From Candidatus Aenigmatarchaeota archaeon (GTDB lineage Archaea; Aenigmatarchaeota; Aenigmatarchaeia; CG10238-14), in NCBI GenBank assembly GCA_018304545.1, contig JAGVVZ010000006.1, positions 1 through 64,000 on the forward strand: 64,000 bases of DNA, in the 5' to 3' direction. Positions within the stretch are counted from its first letter, which is position 1; each line of letters starts with the position of its first letter. Below, piece by piece: positions 51,100 to 57,504 of the stretch. Made by a program: the position numbers and the translations under genes. The notes below the pieces were generated by a model. That model saw only the letters and a program-made list of their open reading frames with translations. It did not search any database and had not been told where the DNA came from.

Positions 51100-51875
51100 C
51101 CAAACCCTAAAAAACCTATTACTCTACCTAGTTTATCATTAGTTTTTCCATATTTTAACTCTTCTTCGTATATGTCAGCTAATAATTTTATTTGTCCCTC
51201 TCCCAGTTTAATCATTCCAGATTTAGTTAAAACTAGTGTATCAGTCTCCTTTCCTACGCCAACAGACACTTCTGCATTTCTTTTAGCTTTATAGACATTA
51301 TAAATCGTGGTTTCTAAATTATCATTTTTTGAGTGTTTTTGGAAAAGAAGTGTATTGATAGCTTGCGTACCTCCGGACCCTATTGCACCAAAATTTATGT
51401 CTCTCATATTTACCATGTCGCGCTCTGTTATTTCTACTATTTGAGCCTTTTTATCCTTAAATCCTATCAAAAGAACGTTTGTTTTAAGAGTAAATTTAGT
51501 TATGAAATCTAACATTCCTTGCGTATAAGGATTTGCCAACTGGATTCTTAGAAGTTCCTTCAAGTAATTGTAATCAATTTTATAAATATCCAAAAGCTGT
51601 TTTTGTATCATATCTTCTCTGAGTTTAACCATATTCTTGTGTATTTTCTTTTTGGCTTCATCGAAATTGGTCTCGTCATAAACCTCATCCAATAAATCTT
51701 CGAACCTCAAAGCTTCACCAGATAACATGGCTATAGTAGTATGAGTTATTTTTTTGAACTTCTCAATCGAATGTTCAAATTGTCCTATTTGTTGAACGCT
51801 TATCATATGGTCTGTAGCAAAAACAATAATTTCACTTTCATTATACTTGCCTATAGCTGCTATACATATTGTCAT
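51096..51875 (-). CDS. Proteasome-fold Ntn hydrolase, 259 aa
   Basis: The mature N-terminus would be Thr2 (M-TICIAAIGKY) after Met removal, as in proteasome beta and HslV-type enzymes. The following strand IIVFATDHMIS carries the Asp of the active-site network, and GAIGSGGTQAIN and KRNAEVSVGVG...DTLVL match the rear of the Ntn core. A helical insertion (about residues 60-130) sits where proteasome subunits have H1/H2. There is no propeptide. It is encoded inside the integrated element, with a 59-residue gene coupled downstream. Confidence 0.78.
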   Translation of the reverse strand: MTICIAAIGKYNESEIIVFATDHMISVQQIGQFEHSIEKFKKITHTTIAMLSGEALRFEDLLDEVYDETNFDEAKKKIHKNMVKLREDMIQKQLLDIYKIDYNYLKELLRIQLANPYTQGMLDFITKFTLKTNVLLIGFKDKKAQIVEITERDMVNMRDINFGAIGSGGTQAINTLLFQKHSKNDNLETTIYNVYKAKRNAEVSVGVGKETDTLVLTKSGMIKLGEGQIKLLADIYEEELKYGKTNDKLGRVIGFLGFG

Positions 51876-51932
51876 GATAATATCTTATTCGAAAATAATA
51901 AATACTAAAAATAACAATATTTATTTAGTCAG

Positions 51933-51945
51933 TGGGGATTTTACA
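51933..51945 (-). repeat. 13-bp inverted repeat, right copy
   Basis: TGGGGATTTTACA, the exact reverse complement of 44350-44362, lies 14 bp before the right att core. Confidence 0.6.
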
Positions 51946-51958
51946 AATTCTAGATGCT

Positions 51959-51970
51959 CCTCCAGGGCAT
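51959..51970 (+). repeat. attR core: 12-bp copy of tRNA 3' end
   Basis: CCTCCAGGGCAT, identical to 44330-44341. The similarity stops on the left (TGCT versus ATCC), so it is the recombination core and not a second tRNA. Confidence 0.88.
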
Positions 51971-52089
51971 GACTAAAATATAAAAGTTATTTATTGAAAA
52001 ACTGAAAACGCTGTCTTTTAATGAGCAAAATTTTTTTAAGTTGGTTTAAGTAGAAAGAGGATTTAAATTACAATTAATATGCTAATACT

Positions 52090-52641
52090 ATGTATGTAAG
52101 ACCACTTCTGAGGTTAGCTGCACTAGTTGGAATAGTGACGACGTGCTATATTACTGTCTTTAGGGAAGCGATTGGGTTAACAGACTTTACTTCAATGGAC
52201 GAAAGAATATTGTTTGGTGCGCAGGTCGTGGAATATCGAGACGTTCAAATTATTGGTGATGAAGATTTTATTAGACGAACTGAAGAGGCATTAGATTATA
52301 TTGCAGAAAAAGATCCGGAGTCTTATGAATTAGTTTGGAGAAACATTTCTGGCGCGGAGAATAATGGGTTTGCGGCATTAAATCCATCTACACGTCATTA
52401 TAGTATAGGCGACGCAACAGTAAATAGTGGACTTGAACCGTACGCATCGATGATAGTTCATGATGCATGCCATGTAAAATTGGCTAGAAAGAAGGAGATG
52501 CTGACTAGAATGGAGGAAGAAAGACTATGTCTGGAAGACCAAAACACATTCCTACAAAGAATCGGCTATCCTCTTATCGATATTGATGCTGCGTTGGAGA
52601 CAAGGTATTGGGAGATTTATCCTCTCTTTAGAAATTGGTGA
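52090..52641 (+). CDS. Membrane-anchored protein with HDACH motif, 183 aa
   Basis: An N-terminal hydrophobic segment (LLRLAALVGIVTTCYITVF) makes it a single-span anchored or secreted protein. The C-terminal domain contains IVHDACHVKLARKK, reminiscent of an HExxH zinc-protease helix with Asp for Glu, followed by EERLCLEDQNTFLQRIG, which supplies a candidate third ligand. No family can be named. The next gene starts 4 bases after its stop. Confidence 0.55.
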   Translation: MYVRPLLRLAALVGIVTTCYITVFREAIGLTDFTSMDERILFGAQVVEYRDVQIIGDEDFIRRTEEALDYIAEKDPESYELVWRNISGAENNGFAALNPSTRHYSIGDATVNSGLEPYASMIVHDACHVKLARKKEMLTRMEEERLCLEDQNTFLQRIGYPLIDIDAALETRYWEIYPLFRNW

Positions 52642-52645
52642 TTCT

Positions 52646-53110
52646 ATGGACGATCATCTCACCAAAATAAATGAGTTGGAATCATTTAATGTAGAACTTG
52701 TCAGCATCCACTATCTAAAACCACATGAAGAAATAGATAACAATCGATTAACTGAAATCAAGGAAAGCATTATCAAAGAAGGTTTGAAATTTCCAATAGT
52801 TGTAGACATAGAGAGCAAGATAATTTTGGATGGTCATCATAGACTTGCTGTTTTTAAGGAACTGGAAATCGATAAGATACCTGTATATTATGTAAATTAT
52901 TCAGACAAAAAAATAATCATAGACACTTGGAATGAAATAAGAGTGACGAAAGATGATATTATAAAAATGGTTAATTCGGGAAAGCTGTTCCCAAATAAGA
53001 CAACCAAACATATGATTTTTTCTAATAATGGCTATAGACACATCTCATCAATAACTCCGAGAATAAATGTCAATATATCCGAGATATTAAACACGATAAA
53101 AAAACAATAA
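52646..53110 (+). CDS. ParB/SerK-like domain protein, 154 aa
   Basis: The start ATG 52646 (MDDHLTKINELES) follows the previous stop; the track extension from 52583 overlaps the upstream gene. It has a ParB/sulfiredoxin-like N-domain: SIHYLKPHEEIDNNRLTEI, EGLKFPIVVD, IILDGHHRLAVFKEL (the GHHR motif) and IPVYYVNY. The later PNKTTKHMIF matches the archaeal free-serine kinase SerK/SbnI group. Kinase activity is plausible but unproven, since it is shorter than characterised SerK proteins. Confidence 0.7.
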   Translation: MDDHLTKINELESFNVELVSIHYLKPHEEIDNNRLTEIKESIIKEGLKFPIVVDIESKIILDGHHRLAVFKELEIDKIPVYYVNYSDKKIIIDTWNEIRVTKDDIIKMVNSGKLFPNKTTKHMIFSNNGYRHISSITPRINVNISEILNTIKKQ

Positions 53111-53194
53111 AATTTGAAAGCTCAATAGCACATTAAACTCGAAACACATAATTCCTCGCAAAGACTTAAAAAATTAATCTTTCCTATAGTTTCT

Positions 53195-53755
53195 ATGACA
53201 ATTTCAGATCATACACAAAGTTTTAATGAATATTTAGGTTGGTACAAACAAAATTTTGGTTATCACAGATCCCCGAAGGATTTGGAAATTATGACGGGTT
53301 TAGCAACACCTTATTGTCTTAGAGGAGAGATAGATGCTAAAACGGCTTTTGATGCCCTATATGGTGCTATTTGTTATCTAAGACAAACGACAAATCTTGA
53401 TTATACAGCTATTGATGTTATTAGACTAATAGTCAGTCAATACGGCGGTTTGCATAGCGAATATATAGCACCTTCAACTGGTGAATTGCTGACTTATGAA
53501 GCACAACACATAAACGATACTGCACCAAAGGACAAGGAGATAATCTGGGCTTTGTGTGCGCCATTGACATTAAACTCGAGGACTAGAATGAATGCGAATC
53601 TTGCAACTACTATTGTTCATGGCGCAATAAGTTTATTGAGACAAACTAAGGGTATAGGTAATTACGATATACGAGATGTCATTGATACTATAGACCAAAC
53701 TTATAGCGAACGTGGTAGAACACAAATGTTAAGACTACTGAAAAGGGGAACTTAA
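53195..53755 (+). CDS. Hypothetical helical protein with internal duplication, 186 aa
   Basis: Unrecognised. Two halves are repeats: DLEIMTGLATPYCLRG...FDALYGAICYLRQTTNLDYTAIDVI corresponds to DKEIIWALCAPLTLNS...TTIVHGAISLLRQTKGIGNYDIRDVI. The shared core is xGAIxxLRQT followed by a YxxxDVI helix. It is soluble and cytosolic. Its upstream TATA (ACTTAAAAAAT) gives a short leader. Confidence 0.6.
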   Translation: MTISDHTQSFNEYLGWYKQNFGYHRSPKDLEIMTGLATPYCLRGEIDAKTAFDALYGAICYLRQTTNLDYTAIDVIRLIVSQYGGLHSEYIAPSTGELLTYEAQHINDTAPKDKEIIWALCAPLTLNSRTRMNANLATTIVHGAISLLRQTKGIGNYDIRDVIDTIDQTYSERGRTQMLRLLKRGT

Positions 53756-54107
53756 TTTATAAAAAATTTTAAAGCTTGATTAGTAAATTAGAAATAATAA
53801 TTCAAGAAAAGAAAAAAGAAAAGATTTTATCCTCCAAAGGCGGAGTTTGCCATCGTCGATAAAAAGCCGACAATTAAAACTAAAATCAAAACCAACAATG
53901 CTTCAAACACCATTGTCTCAGATAAATGTTATATGGAAGTGCAATTTAAATGATTTGTATGAAAAAGTATATAGAAAAATCTATATTAACAAGTAGTGAA
54001 AACATTTCTATTGCATTATCTCAACGCATTTATTAAATATGCCTACAGGAAGATATCAAGAATAATTTTTTGATATGATTTAATAATGGAACGACAAATA
54101 TTATTAC
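53756..54107. other. Intergenic region between orphan gene and MFS-like gene
   Basis: It contains one possible 28-codon membrane peptide on the minus strand (separate entry) and AT-rich promoter sequence. Nothing else is recognised. Confidence 0.4.
53827..53913 (-). CDS. Possible 28-aa membrane peptide
   Basis: ATG at 53913 reads MVFEALLVLILVLIVGFLST... ending SAFGG. It is a single hydrophobic helix with charged N-terminus, preceded on the minus strand by a TTTAAATT TATA-like box about 40 bp upstream. It is too short to prove; the intact helix and promoter spacing are the only support. Confidence 0.3.
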   Translation of the reverse strand: MVFEALLVLILVLIVGFLSTMANSAFGG

Positions 54108-54713
54108 ATGAGGAGAATACTGAAAATACTGATTGCGACATCTGTTTTCTTTACAATGGCCGGAGGCATGTTAGGTCCAATATATGCCGTGTATGTTGAA
54201 GAGATAGGCGGGGATATCTTGTCAACTGGCGGGGCTTATGCCATATTCGCTTTAGCTGCAGGTCTGCTCACACTGATAACGGCCAAATGGGAAGATCATT
54301 TAAAACACATAGAAAAAGTGGTTGTTCTAGGTTATTTACTATCCAGTATTGGATTCTTCATTCATTTATTAGTTAAAAGTCCGTCCCAATTGTTTTTCGT
54401 CCAGGCTCTGTTCGGATTTAGTGCAGCGATATTAAATCCGGCATATGACGTGCTATATTCAAAATACTTGCAAAAAAACAGGGTCGCATCCGGTTGGGGT
54501 ATCTGGGAAGCTGAAAACTTAATAGTGACTGCCGTTGCTTCGCTAGTGGGGGCCTACATAGCCAAAATATACGGATTCAAAATATTGCTTATGTTAATGT
54601 TTGGTTTTTCAGTAGTTGGATTTTCGCTTTCATTATTTTTATTATCAAAAAGAGTGATGATGAGAATATTTTCAATAAAAAATTTGAAAAACGTCGAACA
54701 CGTTTTTACTTAG
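54108..54713 (+). CDS. Half-size MFS transporter-like protein, six transmembrane helices
   Basis: 201 residues with six predicted helices (ATSVFFTMAGGMLGPIYAVYV; AYAIFALAAGLLTLIT; VVLGYLLSSIGFFIHLLV; LFFVQALFGFSAAILNPAYDVLYS; LIVTAVASLVGAYIA; ILLMLMFGFSVVGFSLSLFLL). The loop motif resembles the MFS inter-helix 2-3 region (AKWEDHLKHIEK). Normal MFS carriers have twelve helices, so this is either a dimerising half-transporter or a shortened gene. The ORF ends cleanly, with no second half in any frame downstream. Confidence 0.7.
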   Translation: MRRILKILIATSVFFTMAGGMLGPIYAVYVEEIGGDILSTGGAYAIFALAAGLLTLITAKWEDHLKHIEKVVVLGYLLSSIGFFIHLLVKSPSQLFFVQALFGFSAAILNPAYDVLYSKYLQKNRVASGWGIWEAENLIVTAVASLVGAYIAKIYGFKILLMLMFGFSVVGFSLSLFLLSKRVMMRIFSIKNLKNVEHVFT

Positions 54714-55218
54714 CATCTTCTTTCTTACCGACGACTACATTATCGCCGACAGTAATGATATAACCACGTTCTCTAAGCATTTGTCCTACAGCGCCTTTCG
54801 TTACATCGGTCCACTGATCAAATCCATACACCACTACTTGTCCGGATCCTTGAGTATCCAAAGCTGGACCAAGTACACCAAATTTCAATAATATTGCAGC
54901 CAAGAAAGCTGTATTAACGTTATATTTTGTTTTTGTTACATCTCCTTCACCAGGTCCTACATGAAACTCCACGCCTGTATATTTTTTATCAGCTTGTGCC
55001 TTTCTACCTGTAGCTTCATCATATTCCACTGCAACCGTTCTCCATCCCAACACATTATAAGGATCTGACAACAAAACCTGAGTTATCGGAATTACTTGCT
55101 CAGCATCACTATACCCACAGCCTAAATCGCCTATTCTATCATTTATTCCTCCCCCTAAAGAAATACCTAAAGAACTGGCTTCATTTACATATCCTCTGGC
55201 TTGAGCTAGTGTTGACAT
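54706..55218 (-). CDS. Hypothetical protein, 170 aa
   Basis: Start at MSTLAQARGYVNEA (55218) with AAAGGTG directly upstream; three codons are dropped from the track ORF. It is Gly-rich and moderately acidic (GISLGGGINDRIGDLGCGYSD; FHVGPGEGDVTKTK; GQVVVYGFDQWTDVTKG). No signal peptide or membrane segment and no recognised family. It overlaps the MFS-like gene by 8 bp at the 3' ends. Confidence 0.6.
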   Translation of the reverse strand: MSTLAQARGYVNEASSLGISLGGGINDRIGDLGCGYSDAEQVIPITQVLLSDPYNVLGWRTVAVEYDEATGRKAQADKKYTGVEFHVGPGEGDVTKTKYNVNTAFLAAILLKFGVLGPALDTQGSGQVVVYGFDQWTDVTKGAVGQMLRERGYIITVGDNVVVGKKEDAK

Positions 55219-55309
55219 GAATTGCACCTTTCTAAAAGTTTAGAGATGAAAACTTAAATACTTATTTTGAACTTTCGTAGTAGAGTAAACTCTGTCGAAA
55301 AAAAATTAT

Positions 55310-55909
55310 CTAATTAACTTCATGCACTTCTATCGTATGGCTCAAATCGCAGCCGGGAACTGTCACAGTGATATTAGTCACATCTTCACCAACTTCTAAA
55401 ACATCAAACCTTTCAATCTCTCTCGGCTCTACTGTTAAGTTATAGAAGTGTTTCATTTCCTGTTCGTTGCCGCGATGAATGATGAGATCGTAATTATAAA
55501 TCACAGAAGACCCAACGTTCTGGAAATAAACCGTCAGATCTCCATCCTTATAGCCGTATGATTTTATTCTGGATCTAGTTATTTTACAATTATATTCATT
55601 AACAATAGTGGTTATCGTGCTTTCTATTTCTTCGCTTATCTGATTTTCTTGGATAGTGGTTGTCGTTGTAGCATGGGCGCCTTTAGCATGGCATCCAATA
55701 TCCAAGCATGCAGAACAAGAAGAACCGACTTCGCATTGATCGGGGCATTCGTCATACGTAAACCTATGACAGTAATCATCAGTAAAAGCTATAGTTGTAG
55801 TGGTCGGCTCGATTCCACGTTCTCTGTAATTTTTAACCGTAACAAATGCCAAAAGCACAGCTAAGATTAATGTTGTTGCTAGCAAATAAGCGATTTTTTT
55901 CTTCATCAA
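55310..55909 (-). CDS. Anchored surface protein with Cys-rich segment, 199 aa
   Basis: An N-terminal signal anchor (KIAYLLATTLILAVLLAFVTV) is followed by a Thr-rich linker, a six-Cys cluster (CHRFTYDECPDQCEVGSSC... CLDIGCHAKG), a second Thr linker and a beta domain (YDLIIHRGNEQEMKHFYNL, DVTNITVTVPGCDL). It shares the linker style of the two large surface proteins in this window. The function is unknown; the surface location is the only secure statement. Confidence 0.7.
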   Translation of the reverse strand: MMKKKIAYLLATTLILAVLLAFVTVKNYRERGIEPTTTTIAFTDDYCHRFTYDECPDQCEVGSSCSACLDIGCHAKGAHATTTTTIQENQISEEIESTITTIVNEYNCKITRSRIKSYGYKDGDLTVYFQNVGSSVIYNYDLIIHRGNEQEMKHFYNLTVEPREIERFDVLEVGEDVTNITVTVPGCDLSHTIEVHEVN

Positions 55910-56028
55910 AAAAATATTGTTTCTTATTAATTTAATTTTTCCTCTCCTCAGCTTTTTAAGGCTCTCTTCATTAAGTCAAGTCGCCCATCAATCTTCATCG
56001 GATTTGAGGATAATATTGATATATAGAA

Positions 56029-57456
56029 TTAGTTTTTAATCATAATTGATTTTATATTGCAGAACTCCCATAGGCCGTGCTTTGATAACCCTCTGCCGAT
56101 GCCCGATTCTTTGACACCACCATAAGAAACCTGCGGAAATACAATAAGGGTATCATTTATCCTCACAGATCCGCATTCTAATTTTTTAGAAATTTCATTG
56201 GCCTTTTCAATATCATTTGACCAAACAGATGCACCCAGTCCATATTGTGTATTATTCGCTTGTTCGATAGCATCATCAATATTCTTGGTTACAACTACTG
56301 GCACGACAGGTCCGAACACTTCCTCTTTCAACACTCTCATTCTTTCGTTTGCTCTTATCATAACTGTCGGCAAATAGAAATATCCTCTTTGAAAATCGGA
56401 TTGTTTTCTGCCGCCAGTAAGAATTGTCGCCCCGTTGTTTTTAGCGTCTTTGACTTGACTTTCTAAATTATTTAGCTGTTCAAAACTGACTATCGGTCCC
56501 ATGCTGACGCCGTCTTCCATCGGGTTTCCTACTTTCAGTTTATTCGCTGCCTCGACAAACGCATCAATGAATTGATCGCTGATCTTCTGATCAACAAAAA
56601 ATCTTTTATCAGCCGAGCAACATTGACCGCAATTATAATATCTGCCCGTTATCAATCCGCTGACCGTCTTTTCAATATCTGCATCTTCGCATATTATGGC
56701 TGGATCGCTACCACCTAACTCCAACACTACTTTTTTTAATGAGCCGCCCCCTTTGCTCGCTATTTCTTTTCCTACTAGCGAACTGCCGGTGAACGAAATC
56801 ATGTCGATGTTGCTCTCGACTAAATATCTACCTGTTTTAGCTTTGCCTAAAATCAGATTCAAAACATTTTTCGGTATGCCTGCCTCGTGATATATTTTCA
56901 CCAGTTCATGACCGACTATCGTACTCAGCTCGGACGGCTTAAACACGACAGAATTTCCTGTCAGTAAAGCTGGAGTTATCGCCCATGTAGGTATGCCAAT
57001 AGGAAAATTCCACACACTTATTACACCTACAACGCCCAATGCCTCGTATCTAAGCATGCCCTTATAATCCGAAGTTTCCAAATTCACTTCCTCATCTTGC
57101 AAATATTCTATACCTTTAGTTGCCATCCATTTCGTTTCTTTAATGACAGAATTAATTTCATCTTCCGATTCGGATAACGGCTTGCCAACTTCTGATGTTA
57201 TCAGTTCTTTCATTTGTTTTCTTTTACTGTCAAGAATCTTTGTCATTTCAAGAAGGATTTCAGCTCTTTCGTCTATGCTTGTCCGTCTCCATTCTGATAG
57301 TGATTGCCTCGCAACCTTAACCGCTCTGCCAACATCATTTTCATCCGCCGTCCTAGCCTTTCCAAAAATTTCCTCAGTGGCTGGATTATAAGAATAGAAC
57401 ATCTCAGCTGTTCCTTCTATCTCCTTTCCATCTATCAAATGCGTAGCAAAAAACAT
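56029..57456 (-). CDS. NAD(P)+-dependent aldehyde dehydrogenase (second copy)
   Basis: 475 residues. It has WNFPIGIPTWAITPALLTGN, FTGSSLVGKEIA, LELGGSDPAII (general base Glu), nucleophile Cys in NCGQCCSADKR and EEVFGPVVPV. The YNPATEEIFG start is typical of succinate-semialdehyde-type ALDHs, and its substrate probably differs from that of the 20455 enzyme. It stands alone after surface-protein genes. Confidence 0.93.
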   Translation of the reverse strand: MFFATHLIDGKEIEGTAEMFYSYNPATEEIFGKARTADENDVGRAVKVARQSLSEWRRTSIDERAEILLEMTKILDSKRKQMKELITSEVGKPLSESEDEINSVIKETKWMATKGIEYLQDEEVNLETSDYKGMLRYEALGVVGVISVWNFPIGIPTWAITPALLTGNSVVFKPSELSTIVGHELVKIYHEAGIPKNVLNLILGKAKTGRYLVESNIDMISFTGSSLVGKEIASKGGGSLKKVVLELGGSDPAIICEDADIEKTVSGLITGRYYNCGQCCSADKRFFVDQKISDQFIDAFVEAANKLKVGNPMEDGVSMGPIVSFEQLNNLESQVKDAKNNGATILTGGRKQSDFQRGYFYLPTVMIRANERMRVLKEEVFGPVVPVVVTKNIDDAIEQANNTQYGLGASVWSNDIEKANEISKKLECGSVRINDTLIVFPQVSYGGVKESGIGRGLSKHGLWEFCNIKSIMIKN

Positions 57457-57504
57457 AATTCATATATGATTGACTAATTATAAATTACTGATTAGAGACC
57501 TGGA

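Larger units (their letters stand above)
44342..51970 (+). mobile_element. Integrated genetic element at tRNA-Arg(CCT)
   Basis: A 7.6-kb element begins right after the tRNA with a tyrosine integrase and ends with a copy of the tRNA 3' end. Cargo in order: integrase; secreted/membrane protein plus wHTH (minus); membrane-anchored Mrr nuclease (plus); wHTH regulator (minus); RHH-like, 32-codon and 87-residue small genes and SF3 helicase (plus); proteasome-fold Ntn hydrolase and 59-residue ORF (minus). No capsid or conjugation gene is recognisable, so it may be a plasmid-like integrative element or a satellite/provirus remnant. Confidence 0.88.

Noticed and set aside
51959-51970. Second tRNA fragment
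   Set aside because: Only 12 bp match the tRNA; it fits an att core.
52090-52641. HExxH zinc protease
   Set aside because: The motif is HDACH, with Asp instead of Glu, so the activity is not claimed, only noted.
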